A DNA stretch of 64,000 nucleotides, from contig LJHW01000034.1 in NCBI GenBank assembly GCA_001295865.1, positions 16,094 to 80,093 of the forward strand, written 5' to 3'. This DNA comes from a beta proteobacterium AAP65. Lineage in GTDB: Bacteria; Pseudomonadota; Gammaproteobacteria; Burkholderiales; Burkholderiaceae_C. Position 1 is the first letter of the stretch, and each line of letters begins with the position of its first letter. The notes beneath the pieces were generated by a model. It worked only from the letters and a program-made list of their open reading frames with translations, was not told where the DNA came from and did not search any database. The position numbers and the translations under genes are program-made. This document shows positions 16,803-25,848 of the stretch, piece by piece.

Positions 16803-17472
16803 ACCAGTGGCCCTGACGGTGCACAGCGTGGCCGGCCCCGAGCTCGGCCAGGGCGGTGCCGTCGACGGCTCGCGCACGCGCAAGGGCCGGCTGAAGATGC
16901 TGCTGGTGCTGCTGGTGTGTGCCTCGCCGGTGATCGCCTCGTACTTCACCTATTTCGTGATCCGCCCCGAGGGCCGCACGAACTACAGCGCGCTCATCCT
17001 GCCCACACGCAGCCTGCCGGCCGATCTGAACCTGCGCACGCTGGACGGCACACCAGTGCTGCCGCGTTCCTTGCATGGGCAGTGGCTGTTGATGGCCGTG
17101 GGCCCGGCGGCTTGTGACGCCGCGTGCGAGAAGCGGCTGTTCATGCAGCGCCAGCTGCGCGAGATGCTCGGCCGCGAGCGTGACCGGCTCGACAAGGTCT
17201 GGGTCGTCACCGACGAGCAGCCGCTCACCCCGCAGTTGCGCGAAGCCCTGGGCGGTGCGGTGCCGGTGACGGTGCTGCGCGCCGATGCCGCGGCCATGGC
17301 GCGCTGGCTCGAACCCGAAGCGGGCAAACGCATCGATGAACACCTCTACGTCGTCGATCCGATGGGCGAGTGGATGATGCGCGCGCCTGTGAATCCCGAA
17401 CCCTCGCGCCTCAAGCGTGATCTCGACAAGGTGCTGCGCGCCTCCAGCTTCTGGGACCAGGCCGGGCGCTGA
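16750..17472 (+). CDS. Membrane-anchored SCO-like (thioredoxin-fold) protein
   Basis: A 240-residue protein with a short cytoplasmic N-terminus, one transmembrane helix (about residues 49-70) and a periplasmic domain. That domain has a CX3C motif (CDAAC, residues 122-126), a spaced DEHLYVVDPMG segment with histidine 198, and a thioredoxin-like strand order, resembling SCO copper chaperones in miniature. Homologues in Burkholderiales occupy the slot between SURF1 and heme A synthase and often carry vague oxidase names. A copper or thiol role in oxidase assembly is inference from motif and neighbours. The start at 16750 overlaps the SURF1 gene; the ATG is the first in frame near the overlap. 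Confidence 0.7.
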   Translation: MSGSNSSVPPGSAPAAPEPVALTVHSVAGPELGQGGAVDGSRTRKGRLKMLLVLLVCASPVIASYFTYFVIRPEGRTNYSALILPTRSLPADLNLRTLDGTPVLPRSLHGQWLLMAVGPAACDAACEKRLFMQRQLREMLGRERDRLDKVWVVTDEQPLTPQLREALGGAVPVTVLRADAAAMARWLEPEAGKRIDEHLYVVDPMGEWMMRAPVNPEPSRLKRDLDKVLRASSFWDQAGR

Positions 17473-17473
17473 C

Positions 17474-18607
17474 GTGGAGACGCAGCCGCTCGTTGATCTG
17501 GCGCCAACGCTGCGCCTGGCGCTGCTGGCGCTGGTGGTGGCGCTGTTGCCGCTGTCTTGGGTGTGGCTGCGCCAGCGTGGCGCCAGCACGCAGCGCCGGC
17601 TGGCCGCGCTGACGACGGTCACGCTCTTCCTCACCTTCGACCTCATCGTCTTCGGCGCCTTCACGCGCCTGAGCGATTCGGGCCTGGGCTGCCCCGACTG
17701 GCCCGGCTGTTACGGAGAAGCCACACCCTTCGGCGCGCGCGAAGAGATCCACGCCGCGCAGACCGCGCTGCCCAGCGGCCCGGTCACCTGGAGCAAGGCC
17801 TGGATCGAGATGATCCACCGCTACCTCGCGATGACCGTGGGCGTGCTGATCCTCGTGATGGCGGCCACCGCCTGGAGCGAGCGCCAGCGCCTGCCGTTTT
17901 CCCCGTGGTGGCCCACGGTGACGCTGGTGTGGGTGATCGTGCAAGGCCTGTTCGGCAAGTACACGGTGACGCTGAAGCTCTACCCGGCCGTTGTCACGCT
18001 GCACCTGTTGGGCGGCCTGTTGTTGCTGGCGCTGCTGGCCTTCCAGCACGAGGCTTTCAGGCGTCGCCCCTTGACCCTGGCGCCGGGCCTGCGCGCCTGG
18101 GGCGTGGCGGCGGCGGCCGGGCTGGCGGTGCAAATTGCTCTCGGCGGCTGGGTCAGCACGAACTACGCCGTGCTGGCCTGCACCGGCTTCCCGCAATGCA
18201 ACGGCAGCTGGTGGCCGGCGATGGACGCGGCCCAGGGCTTCACGCTGCTGCGCGCGCTGGGCCAGGCTGCCGGTGGGGGCGCGCTGCCCTTCGAAGCGCT
18301 GGTCGCCATCCACATGGCGCACCGGGTGTTCGCCGTGGTGGTGGTGGTGCTCTTCGTCGGGCTGGCCTGGCGCCTGTGGCGCGCGGGCAGCGTGGTGGCG
18401 CGCCGTTTTGCCGGCGCTTTGCTGCTGCTGCTGCTGGCGCAGCTGCTCAGTGGTTTGTCGAACGTGGTGCTGGGCTGGCCCCTGCTCGCGGCACTGGGTC
18501 ATTCGGCCGGGGCGGCGGGGCTGGTGCTCGTGCTGGCGCTACTTCTGGCACGCAGCGCGCCGCTCGCCGTGCAGACGGAACACCGTGCCGCGGCGGCGGC
18601 CGCCTAA
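17474..18607 (+). CDS. ctaA: Heme A synthase (COX15/CtaA)
   Basis: A 377-residue eight-helix membrane enzyme oxidising heme O to heme A. Signatures are GAFTRLSDSGLGCPDWPGC, WIEMIHRYLAM, and the second-half repeat STNYAVLACTGFPQCNGSWW with IHMAHRVFA; histidines in both halves ligate heme. The GTG at 17474 follows the previous stop by a single base; an upstream start inside that gene is possible but gives an unlikely N-terminus. It works directly with the next gene, heme O synthase. Confidence 0.95.
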   Translation: METQPLVDLAPTLRLALLALVVALLPLSWVWLRQRGASTQRRLAALTTVTLFLTFDLIVFGAFTRLSDSGLGCPDWPGCYGEATPFGAREEIHAAQTALPSGPVTWSKAWIEMIHRYLAMTVGVLILVMAATAWSERQRLPFSPWWPTVTLVWVIVQGLFGKYTVTLKLYPAVVTLHLLGGLLLLALLAFQHEAFRRRPLTLAPGLRAWGVAAAAGLAVQIALGGWVSTNYAVLACTGFPQCNGSWWPAMDAAQGFTLLRALGQAAGGGALPFEALVAIHMAHRVFAVVVVVLFVGLAWRLWRAGSVVARRFAGALLLLLLAQLLSGLSNVVLGWPLLAALGHSAGAAGLVLVLALLLARSAPLAVQTEHRAAAAAA

Positions 18608-18622
18608 AATGCGCGGTTGCCC

Positions 18623-19540
18623 ATGAGCCAGACCCTTGCCGCCCCCCGGCCCACCAGTTCACGCTGGGCCCAGTTCTACGCGTTGACCAAGCCGCGCGTG
18701 GTGCAGCTGATCGTGTTCTGCGCGCTCATCGGCGTGTTGCTGGCGCAGCCGGGCCTGCCCGATTGGCGCCTGGCCGGTGCCGCCGTGCTCGGCATCTGGC
18801 TGGTGGCCAGCGCTGCGGCGGCCTTCAATTGCCTCGTCGAACAGCAGATCGACCGCCGCATGCAGCGCACCGCCTGGCGCCCCACGGCCAAAGGCGAGCT
18901 GACCACGCCCTACACCTTGGCCTTCTCCGCCGTGCTCTGCGCCGCTGGCAGCGCCGTGCTCTACCTCTGGGTCAACCCGCTGACGATGTGGCTGACCTTC
19001 GCCACCTTCGTGGGCTATGCGGTGGTCTACACCGTGGTGCTCAAGCCGCTCACGCCGCAGAACATCGTCATCGGCGGCGCCAGCGGTGCCATGCCGCCGG
19101 TGTTGGGCTGGGCCGCGATGACGGGCGATGTCGGGCCCGAGGCGCTGATGCTCTGCCTGATCATCTTCCTGTGGACGCCGCCGCACTTCTGGGCGCTGGC
19201 GCTGTACCGGGTGGAGGACTACCGCAAAGCCGGCCTGCCCATGCTGCCCATCACGCACGGCTCGGAGTTCACGCGCCTGCAGGTGCTGCTCTACACCTTC
19301 GTGCTGTTCGCGGCCACGCTGCTGCCCTTCGTTTACGGCATGAGTGGCTGGATCTACCTGGCTTCTGCCGTGGTGCTGGGCGCCATCTTCATCGCCTACG
19401 CGTGGCAGCTGTGGCGCGAGTACAGCGATGCCCTGGCCCGCAAGACCTTCCGTTTTTCGATCTGGCACCTGTCGCTGCTCTTCGCGGCGCTGCTGGTCGA
19501 TCACTATGTGAGCCCATGGCTGTCTCGCGCCGTCGCCTGA
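18623..19540 (+). CDS. ctaB: Protoheme IX farnesyltransferase (heme O synthase)
   Basis: A 305-residue UbiA-family prenyltransferase with about nine helices, which adds a farnesyl group to heme B. The first active-site region is [16 protein letters not shown], with glutamate in the first acidic position as is usual in beta-proteobacterial homologues, and the second region includes [24 protein letters not shown] marks the heme O synthase group. The ATG at 18623 is preferred to an adjacent TTG. Its 3' end overlaps the SCO gene by 25 bp. Confidence 0.96.
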   Translation: MSQTLAAPRPTSSRWAQFYALTKPRVVQLIVFCALIGVLLAQPGLPDWRLAGAAVLGIWLVASAAAAFNCLVEQQIDRRMQRTAWRPTAKGELTTPYTLAFSAVLCAAGSAVLYLWVNPLTMWLTFATFVGYAVVYTVVLKPLTPQNIVIGGASGAMPPVLGWAAMTGDVGPEALMLCLIIFLWTPPHFWALALYRVEDYRKAGLPMLPITHGSEFTRLQVLLYTFVLFAATLLPFVYGMSGWIYLASAVVLGAIFIAYAWQLWREYSDALARKTFRFSIWHLSLLFAALLVDHYVSPWLSRAVA

Positions 19541-20118
19541 TCACCGCCGCCTTTGCGGCACCGCTGCTGGCTGCCTGCGACCAGGCGGCGTCGCCGCTGG
19601 CCTTCAAGGCCGTGGACATCACCGGCGCCGACTACGCGCAAGACCTCGATCTGCCTGACACCGAGGGCAAGCGCCGCCACATCAGCGAATTCAAGGGCAA
19701 GTTGACGGTGGTGTTCTTCGGCTTCACGCAGTGCCCCGATGTCTGCCCGACCACCATGCTCGAACTGGCGCAGGTGAAGCAGGCCCTGGGCGCCGATGGG
19801 GCCAAGGTGCAGGGCGTTTTTGTCAGCATCGACCCCGAGCGCGACACGCCCGATGTGTTGAAGGCCTACGTGCAGAACTTCAGCCCCGACTTCATCGCGT
19901 TGCGCGGCACGCCCGAAGAAACCAAGGCCATGGCCAAACGTTTCAAGGTCTTCTACGCCAAGGTGCCGGGCAAGACCGAAGGCGGCTACACGCTCGACCA
20001 CACGGCCGGCAGCTACATCTTCGACACGCAAGGCAAGGTGCGGCTCTTCACGCGCTACGGCACCGGCGCCGAAGCGCTGAAGCACGACCTGCAGATCCTG
20101 CTCAAGCAGGCGGCCTGA
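19516..20118 (+). CDS. SCO1/SenC family copper chaperone, lipoprotein
   Basis: A 200-residue thioredoxin-fold protein that delivers copper to the CuA site of subunit II. A lipobox (LLAAC, cysteine 21) predicts attachment to the outer face of the inner membrane. The copper ligands are complete: CPDVC at residues 73-77 and histidine 162 in the DHTAG segment. It overlaps the end of ctaB in a different frame and is the last gene of the assembly group. It differs from the preceding SCO-like protein, which has no lipobox. Confidence 0.94.
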   Translation: MAVSRRRLITAAFAAPLLAACDQAASPLAFKAVDITGADYAQDLDLPDTEGKRRHISEFKGKLTVVFFGFTQCPDVCPTTMLELAQVKQALGADGAKVQGVFVSIDPERDTPDVLKAYVQNFSPDFIALRGTPEETKAMAKRFKVFYAKVPGKTEGGYTLDHTAGSYIFDTQGKVRLFTRYGTGAEALKHDLQILLKQAA

Positions 20119-20157
20119 CACCGGGCCTGGGTCTGGGCTCAGCCCCTCGGACGGGGC

Positions 20158-20679
20158 TCAGGCGGCGCGAAAACACCAGTGCCAAGGTTCGTAGCCGTAG
20201 CCCGATCGATTGCCCCGCGGATACGAGAGCGTGAAGCCGTGCGCCCCGGCATGGGCCTGCAGCCAGGCGAAGGCGGCGGTGGTTTCAAAACTCTCATCGA
20301 GGGCCGGTTCACCCGGCGCGCCGATGTCGATGGCACGGCCGCTGTGGTGTTCGCTGTAGCCGGGTGGCGCCACCCAGCGCAGCGCTTCTTCCACGAGCAC
20401 GCCTGCGGCCAGCTTGTCGCGCAGGATCTCCGTTTGCCGGCCCACGCTGCGGAAGGCCGACACCAGGCACAAGGCCACACCGTCGCGGGCGGCGGCGGCC
20501 TTCATGGCCTGCCAGGCGCTGGCCGCGGCCGGTTCCAGCAGGAATTCGCGGCCTTCTTCGTTGGTGTCGGCCACCGTGAGCTGCGTGGCCTCGGCACAAG
20601 CCACCAGGCCGCGCGCCTGCAGCAGCGCCGGCGTGATGCCCAGCACGTGGAGCGATTGCGCCAGCGCCGGGGTCAGCAT
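20158..20679 (-). CDS. M15 family D-alanyl-D-alanine carboxypeptidase (VanY type)
   Basis: A 173-residue zinc peptidase of the VanY/LAS type. Visible motifs are SAFRSVGRQTEIL, the zinc motif SEHHSGRAIDIG, and EPWHW with the last zinc histidine. It should trim the terminal D-alanine from peptidoglycan stem peptides. No clear signal peptide is present, so it is either cytoplasmic, acting on recycled muropeptides, or exported by another route. It converges with the SCO gene and ends 23 bp downstream of the rpoH stop on the same strand. Confidence 0.88.
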   Translation of the reverse strand: MLTPALAQSLHVLGITPALLQARGLVACAEATQLTVADTNEEGREFLLEPAAASAWQAMKAAAARDGVALCLVSAFRSVGRQTEILRDKLAAGVLVEEALRWVAPPGYSEHHSGRAIDIGAPGEPALDESFETTAAFAWLQAHAGAHGFTLSYPRGNRSGYGYEPWHWCFRAA

Positions 20680-20702
20680 TGCAGCGGGCTCAGGGCCGGT
20701 GC

Positions 20703-21623
20703 TCAGGCCGGCACGAGCGCCTTGCGCATCTTCTTCATGGCCGCCACTTCGATCTGGCGGATGCGCTCTGCGCTGACACCGTACTCGGCCGCCAGCTCGT
20801 GCAGCGTCATGCCGCCGGAGCTGTCGTCGTTCACCTTGAGCCAGCGCTCTTCGACGATGCGGCGGCTGCGTTCGTCCAGCGCGTTCAGTGCATGGGCGAT
20901 GCCGTCGCCGGCCAGCCAGTCGCGGCCGCGGGCTTCGATGACGCGGGTGGGCTCCTGGCTGTCGTCGGCCAGGTAGGCGATGGGGGCGTAGCTCTCTTCG
21001 CCGTCGTCGGTTTGCGGCTCCAGCGCCACGTCACCGCCCGACAGGCGCATCTCCATCTCCACCACCTCGTCGGCCTTGACGTTGAGTTCACGCGCCATGT
21101 GCGCCACTTCGGCCGGCGTGAGGGTGTTGCGGTGGGTATCGTTGTCGGTGGCGTCGCCCTTCATGCCCTGCTTCATCGAACGCAGGTTGAAGAACAGCTT
21201 GCGCTGGGCCTTGGTGGTGGCCACCTTCACCATGCGCCAGTTCTTCAGGATGTACTCGTGGATCTCGGCCTTGATCCAGTGCATGGCGTAGCTGACCAGG
21301 CGCACGCCCTGCTCGGGGTCGAAACGTTTGACGGCCTTCATCAGGCCCACGTTGCCTTCCTGGATCAGGTCGCCCTGCGGCAGGCCATAACCCAGGTACT
21401 GGCGCGAGATGCTCACCACCAGGCGCAGGTGGCTCAGCACCAGGCGGCCGGCGGCCTGCACATCGCCCTGGTCGCGCAGGGCGCGGGCGAGCTCGGTCTC
21501 TTGCGTGGGCGTGAGCATGGGCATGCGGTTCACGGCCGACACATAAGCATCCAGGTTGCCCAGCGAGGGCACCAAGGACCAGGGGTCGCGGACGGTGACT
21601 GCGGAGGCGGTGGTGATGTTCAT
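20703..21623 (-). CDS. rpoH: RNA polymerase sigma-32 factor (heat shock)
   Basis: A 306-residue sigma-70 family factor. Region 2 shows LVLSHLRLVVSISRQYLGYG and DLIQEGNVGLMKAVKRFDP; the RpoH box QRKLFFNLR follows; region 4 ends with a helix-turn-helix (TLHELAAEYGVSAERIRQIE). It directs transcription of heat-shock genes. A CIRCE operator lies 41 bp upstream of the ATG, suggesting repression by HrcA in addition to the usual controls. The gene is divergent from ubiX across about 257 bp. Confidence 0.97.
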   Translation of the reverse strand: MNITTASAVTVRDPWSLVPSLGNLDAYVSAVNRMPMLTPTQETELARALRDQGDVQAAGRLVLSHLRLVVSISRQYLGYGLPQGDLIQEGNVGLMKAVKRFDPEQGVRLVSYAMHWIKAEIHEYILKNWRMVKVATTKAQRKLFFNLRSMKQGMKGDATDNDTHRNTLTPAEVAHMARELNVKADEVVEMEMRLSGGDVALEPQTDDGEESYAPIAYLADDSQEPTRVIEARGRDWLAGDGIAHALNALDERSRRIVEERWLKVNDDSSGGMTLHELAAEYGVSAERIRQIEVAAMKKMRKALVPA

Positions 21624-21663
21624 GCGGCTCTGACTCCCGGGATGGGATGGGGTTCCACAAATA

Positions 21664-21690
21664 TTAGCACTCTCAATGGGTGAGTGCTGA
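21664..21690. promoter_or_regulatory. CIRCE element (HrcA operator) upstream of rpoH
   Basis: TTAGCACTC, a nine-base spacer and GAGTGCTGA: the CIRCE consensus TTAGCACTC-N9-GAGTGCTAA with one mismatch. It is 41 bp from the rpoH start and about 190 bp from ubiX, so rpoH is the likely target. HrcA repressor binding is established for this motif; control of rpoH here is inference. Confidence 0.88.
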
Positions 21691-21880
21691 TGGGCGGGGC
21701 CGTAACCGGTGCGGTGCGGGCCGGTGATGCAAACAACTCGATGAAGCTGAGTGTGTTCACTAACTTACTTCATATTCATGGTGCTGTCTGTGGCCGCCGT
21801 GCCGGGTGCCGCCCGGTGCCGAATGGGGGCGCTGGGGCTGCAGCCCACAGCGGCCCGGCCCGCCGCGTGAGAATGGCGCG

Positions 21881-22522
21881 ATGAACCAGGTCACGCCCGC
21901 CACGCCCACCCGCCGCCTCATCGTCGCCATCACCGGCGCCTCGGGCGCCATCTACGGGGTGCGCGCCCTGCAGTTGCTGCGCGAGATGGGCGGCATCGAG
22001 ACGCACCTCATCCTCACGCCCTCGGGCGCTCGCACGCTGGCCGAAGAAACCGACCACAGCGCCGCCGACGTGCGCGCCCTGGCCGACGTGGTGCACAGCC
22101 CGCGCGACATCGGCGCCACGGTGTCTTCGGGTTCCTTCCGCACGCTGGGCATGCTGGTGGCGCCGTGTTCGATCAAGACGCTGAGCGGCATCGCGCATTG
22201 CTACAACGACGAACTCGTCGTGCGCGCCGCCGATGTCTGCCTGAAGGAGCGCCGCCGCGTCGTGCTGCTGCTGCGCGAGACCCCGCTGCATGCCGGCCAC
22301 ATCGCGCTGATGGACCAGGCCACGCGCAATGGCGCGGTGATCATGCCGCCGGTGCCGGCCTTCTACCAACGGCCGGCCACGGTGCAGGACATCGTCGACC
22401 AGACGGTAGGCCGCGCACTCGACCTCTTCGAACTCGACAGCGCCGCCGTCAAGCGCTGGGACGGCGGCCAGCGCGGCCGCCCGCGCAGCGACGATGGCGC
22501 TGCCGACGACGAAGCCCGCTGA
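21881..22522 (+). CDS. ubiX: Flavin prenyltransferase UbiX
   Basis: A 213-residue enzyme joining dimethylallyl phosphate to FMN to make prenylated FMN, the cofactor of UbiD decarboxylase in ubiquinone synthesis. Motifs are VAITGASGAIYG at the start, SSGSFRTLGMLVAPCSIKTLSGIA in the middle, and LRETPLHAGHIALM towards the end. It ends with a hydrophilic tail. No ubiD is nearby. The ATG gives the usual short N-terminal extension before the first strand. Confidence 0.94.
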   Translation: MNQVTPATPTRRLIVAITGASGAIYGVRALQLLREMGGIETHLILTPSGARTLAEETDHSAADVRALADVVHSPRDIGATVSSGSFRTLGMLVAPCSIKTLSGIAHCYNDELVVRAADVCLKERRRVVLLLRETPLHAGHIALMDQATRNGAVIMPPVPAFYQRPATVQDIVDQTVGRALDLFELDSAAVKRWDGGQRGRPRSDDGAADDEAR

Positions 22523-22538
22523 AACGCCCCGCCGCACG

Positions 22539-23873
22539 ATGACCGCCCCCCTGCACACCCTCGACGCCACGACCCTGGCCCGCGCCCTCGCCGCCGGAGA
22601 GCTGCAAGCCGAGAGCCTGGCGTTAGCCCTGGCCGAGCGCGCACTCGCGCTGGAACCGCGCCTGCGCGCCTGGGCCCACCTCGACGCCGCGGCCGCGCGC
22701 CGCCGGGCCCGCGCGCTGGACCAGGCTGCAGGCAGCGGCGGTGCCCTCGGCCCGCTGCACGGCCTGCCGCTGGGCATCAAGGACAACATCGACACCGCGG
22801 GCCTGCCCACGGCCTACGGCTCTGCCGTCTACGCCGGCCACGTGCCGCAAGCCGATGCCGCGGTGGTGGCGCTGGCGCGCGCCGCTGGCGCCTGGGTGAT
22901 GGGCAAAACCGCCTGCACCGAGTTCGCGAACATGACGCCCTGCGCCACGCGCAACCCGCACGCGGCGGCCCACACGCCGGGCGGCTCGTCCAGCGGCTCG
23001 GCCGCGGCGGTGGCGGCCGGGCTGGTGCCGCTGGCGCTGGGCACGCAGACGGCGGGCTCGGTCATCCGGCCGGCGGCCTTCTGCGGCATCGTGGGCTACA
23101 AGCCGACGCCGCGGCGCCTGCCGCGGGCCGGGGCGAAGCCGAATTCGGACACGCTCGACGAGATCGGTGTCTTCGCACGCAGCGTGACCGACGCGGCCCT
23201 CTTCTCCGGCGTGCTGGGCGCGTGGGGCGCCGGGCCGGCCCCGGTGCTGAGCGCGGCGGCACCCACGCCGCGCCTGGGCGTGACGCTCACGTCCCGCGCA
23301 CAGGCCTTGTCGGCGCCCATGGTGGCGATGGTGGAGGACGCCGCTGCCCGGCTGTCAGGGGCTGGCGCGGCGGTGCAACTGGCCGTGTGGCCCGAGGGTT
23401 TTGAGGCGCTGTTCGATGCCCAGCGCACGGTGCAGGTCTTCGAGACCACGATGGCCCTGGCCGCCGAGCGCCAATACAGGCGCCGTCAGCTCTCCACCGG
23501 TTTGCGCGCCTTGCTGGATGAAGGGGCGGCGATGCCCGCCTCGGCCTACGCCGCTGCGCTGGGCACGGCCCAGGCCCTGGGCATGCGCATCGAAGCACTT
23601 TTCGGCCAGGCCGAGGTGTTGCTCACCCCGGCGGCCCCGGGTGCGGCGCCGCGCAGCCTGCGTCAGACCGGTGATCCGATGTTCAACCGGCCCTGGCAGC
23701 TGCTGGGCTGCCCCTGCCTCACGCTGCCCGGCGGGCTGGACGCCCAGGGGCTGCCTTTGGGCCTGCAACTGGTGGCGCGGCCGGGGCAGGACGCGCGCCT
23801 GTTCGAGGTGGCGGCCTGGGTGGAAGAGCGCCTGGAGGCCCGCACGCTCACACACGCGGCCTGCAGCGATTGA
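22539..23873 (+). CDS. Amidase signature family hydrolase
   Basis: A 444-residue amidase. The catalytic triad is complete: lysine in GIKDNIDTAG, the cis-serine in GGSSSGSAAAV, and the serine nucleophile in GTQTAGSVIRPA. It is distinct from GatA, lacking the adjacent gatB/gatC and having a different C-terminal half. The substrate cannot be read from sequence; amides such as indole acetamide, mandelamide or carbamates are possible. It starts 17 bp after ubiX and converges with the DUF4136 gene. Confidence 0.85.
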   Translation: MTAPLHTLDATTLARALAAGELQAESLALALAERALALEPRLRAWAHLDAAAARRRARALDQAAGSGGALGPLHGLPLGIKDNIDTAGLPTAYGSAVYAGHVPQADAAVVALARAAGAWVMGKTACTEFANMTPCATRNPHAAAHTPGGSSSGSAAAVAAGLVPLALGTQTAGSVIRPAAFCGIVGYKPTPRRLPRAGAKPNSDTLDEIGVFARSVTDAALFSGVLGAWGAGPAPVLSAAAPTPRLGVTLTSRAQALSAPMVAMVEDAAARLSGAGAAVQLAVWPEGFEALFDAQRTVQVFETTMALAAERQYRRRQLSTGLRALLDEGAAMPASAYAAALGTAQALGMRIEALFGQAEVLLTPAAPGAAPRSLRQTGDPMFNRPWQLLGCPCLTLPGGLDAQGLPLGLQLVARPGQDARLFEVAAWVEERLEARTLTHAACSD

Positions 23874-23886
23874 AGCGCCTGCTGCC

Positions 23887-24513
23887 TCAGGGCGTGGGCG
23901 CCAGCTCCACCACCACCCGGCGCGGGTTCATGCCCAACTTGGGGAAGTCCATCAAGGCGGCCTGGAAGAGCGCGCCGTAGAGCTGCGCATCGGCGCGGCT
24001 GCCGGTGTCGGCCAGGGCCTTGCTCTCGAAGAGCGGTTTGCCGGTGGCTCGGTCGCGCAGCAGCAGGCCCACCTGGCTTTCGTAGCGCGGGAAATCGCTG
24101 CGCAAGCTCAGCTGCCAGCGCGGAGAGATCCACGGCCCGTGGCGCCAGTAGCCGAAGCCGCCGCGCCACCACAGCGGGTCGTCCCAGGGGCTGTCGATGT
24201 AGCGGCTGTCGCGCGCGCCCACCTGCACCAGCACATCGGGCTGCTCGCCGGCTGCGGCGGGCTTGAAGCCTGCCTTCTCCAGTGCCGGGCGGGCGGCGTT
24301 TTCCAGCAGTTCGGTCTCGGCGGCCTGGGCCTGCTGCGAGGGCAGGCGCTCGAAGGCATAGGTGCCGGCTTTGCGCTCGGCCGGCCAGTCGCCGAAGCTG
24401 GACACCTCGGTGCTCACGCTGCGCAGGCTGGCGCAGGCCGTGAGCAGCAGGCCGCCCATCACCAGGGCGCCGCGTTGCAGCCAGCGCTGCACGGGGGTGG
24501 CACGAGACTTCAT
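23887..24513 (-). CDS. DUF4136 family lipoprotein
   Basis: A 208-residue protein with a signal peptide ending in a lipobox (LLLTAC, cysteine about residue 27), so a likely outer-membrane or periplasmic lipoprotein. The following domain (TYAFERLPS, ARPALEKAGF, PDVLVQVGA, then a Trp/Tyr/Gly-rich stretch) fits DUF4136, whose function is unknown. The internal ATG at 24513 is chosen because it puts the lysine-arginine region and hydrophobic core of the signal directly at the N-terminus. It lies 2 bp after the ttcA stop and is probably co-transcribed with it. Confidence 0.82.
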   Translation of the reverse strand: MKSRATPVQRWLQRGALVMGGLLLTACASLRSVSTEVSSFGDWPAERKAGTYAFERLPSQQAQAAETELLENAARPALEKAGFKPAAAGEQPDVLVQVGARDSRYIDSPWDDPLWWRGGFGYWRHGPWISPRWQLSLRSDFPRYESQVGLLLRDRATGKPLFESKALADTGSRADAQLYGALFQAALMDFPKLGMNPRRVVVELAPTP

Positions 24514-24515
24514 GG

Positions 24516-25451
24516 TCAGTCCTCCAGATCGTCGTCGCTCCCAGGCTCGCCGGGCCGGTGCAGATGCACCCGGTTGGGCGTTGAGGGCGTTGCACAAGGC
24601 TCTTCGTCGAAGGCGATGTCGCCCTCGGCGTTGGCCTCACCGGTGGGTGTGATCGTGGTGAAAGGGTAGAGGTTCCGGTCCATCAGGTGCGAAGGCACCA
24701 CGTGGGCCATCGCCCGCAGCATGTTGTCGGTGCGGCCGGGGTACTGGCGCTCCCACTCGCGGACCATCTTCTTCACCTGCACACGCTGCAGGTCGCTCTG
24801 GCTGCCGCACAGCGTGCAAGGAATGATGGGGAACTGGCGGTGCACGGCCCACTTCTCGAGATCGGTCTCGGCCACGTAGGCCAGCGGGCGGATGACGGTG
24901 TGTTTCCCGTTGTCGCTCACCAGCTTGGCCGGCATGCCCTTCAATCGGCCGCCGAAGAACATGTTCATCATCATCGTGACGACCATGTCGTCGCGGTGGT
25001 GGCCCAGCGCGATCTTGGTGGCGCCCAGTTCCCCGGCCACGCGGTAGAGGATGCCGCGGCGCAGCCGGCTGCACAGGCTGCACATCGTCTGGCCCTCGGG
25101 CACCAGCTTCTTGACGATGCTGTAGGTGTCCTGGTTTTCGATGTGGAAGGGCACGCCCAGCTTCGTCAGGTAAGCCGGCAGCACCTCGGCCGGGAAACCG
25201 GGCTGCTTCTGGTCGAGGTTGACGGCGACGATGTCGAAGTGGATGGGCGCACGCTCGCGCAGGCTCAGCAGGATGTCGAGCATCGCGTAGCTGTCCTTGC
25301 CGCCGCTGAGGCACACCATCACCTTGTCGCCGGCTTCGATCATGTTGAAGTCGACGATGGCCTGGCCCACTTGGCGGTGCAGGCGCTTGCCCAGCTTCTG
25401 CATCGAGACCGCCAGCTTCTTGGCGGGGTGGAATTCAACCGTGGCGTTCAT
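24516..25451 (-). CDS. ttcA: tRNA 2-thiocytidine biosynthesis protein
   Basis: A 311-residue ATP-dependent enzyme that thiolates cytidine 32 in tRNA. The PP-loop is [10 protein letters not shown] near residue 50, followed by the iron-sulfur cysteines MCSLCSR near 123 and PCTLCGSQ near 212, as in TtcA. The C-terminal tail is acidic. It follows folB by one base on the same strand, so it belongs to the SDR-folB-ttcA-DUF4136 unit. Confidence 0.95.
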   Translation of the reverse strand: MNATVEFHPAKKLAVSMQKLGKRLHRQVGQAIVDFNMIEAGDKVMVCLSGGKDSYAMLDILLSLRERAPIHFDIVAVNLDQKQPGFPAEVLPAYLTKLGVPFHIENQDTYSIVKKLVPEGQTMCSLCSRLRRGILYRVAGELGATKIALGHHRDDMVVTMMMNMFFGGRLKGMPAKLVSDNGKHTVIRPLAYVAETDLEKWAVHRQFPIIPCTLCGSQSDLQRVQVKKMVREWERQYPGRTDNMLRAMAHVVPSHLMDRNLYPFTTITPTGEANAEGDIAFDEEPCATPSTPNRVHLHRPGEPGSDDDLED

Positions 25452-25452
25452 C

Positions 25453-25848
25453 TCAGCCTTCTTTCATGCCGAACACTTCCACGCCGACGGCCTCGCAATC
25501 GGGGTAGACATCGGGCTTGGCGGTGGACACGCACGCGGCCCGCACGCGGGGGTGGGCCAGCATCAGCGCCAGCACGTCGTCGGCCAGCGTTTCCTGCAGG
25601 TGGATGTGGCCCTTGGAGACGCGCTCCATCACGCTGCGGCGGATGAAGTCGTAGTCGACCACCTCGTCGAGCTTGTCCTGCGTGGGCGTTGAGAGCGCCA
25701 GCGGGATGTAGAGGTCGACGTTGATCAGCACCCGCTGCTCGCCCTTCTTCTCGAAGTCGTGCACGCCGATGTTGATCCAGACGGCGTAGTCGCGCAGGAA
25801 GAGCCGGCGGCAGTCCATCAGGCTCGGGTGGTTCAGCAGGCTTTGCAT
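25453..25848 (-). CDS. folB: Dihydroneopterin aldolase
   Basis: A 131-residue enzyme of folate synthesis, converting 7,8-dihydroneopterin to 6-hydroxymethyl-dihydropterin and glycolaldehyde. Family features are [20 protein letters not shown], the segment [13 protein letters not shown] and a conserved glutamate in the HLQETLADD helix. Its start overlaps the stop of the upstream pteridine-reductase-like SDR by one base, so the two are tightly coupled. It follows that both act on pterins (inference). Confidence 0.92.
   Translation of the reverse strand: MQSLLNHPSLMDCRRLFLRDYAVWINIGVHDFEKKGEQRVLINVDLYIPLALSTPTQDKLDEVVDYDFIRRSVMERVSKGHIHLQETLADDVLALMLAHPRVRAACVSTAKPDVYPDCEAVGVEVFGMKEG

Noticed and set aside
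18623..19540. Glutamate replacing the first aspartate of the ctaB active-site motif
   Set aside because: The same residue is usual in beta-proteobacterial heme O synthases, as far as I recall, so it is not a defect.
21684..21884. Short frame between the CIRCE element and ubiX
   Set aside because: No ribosome site, no family resemblance, and it overlaps the leader of ubiX.
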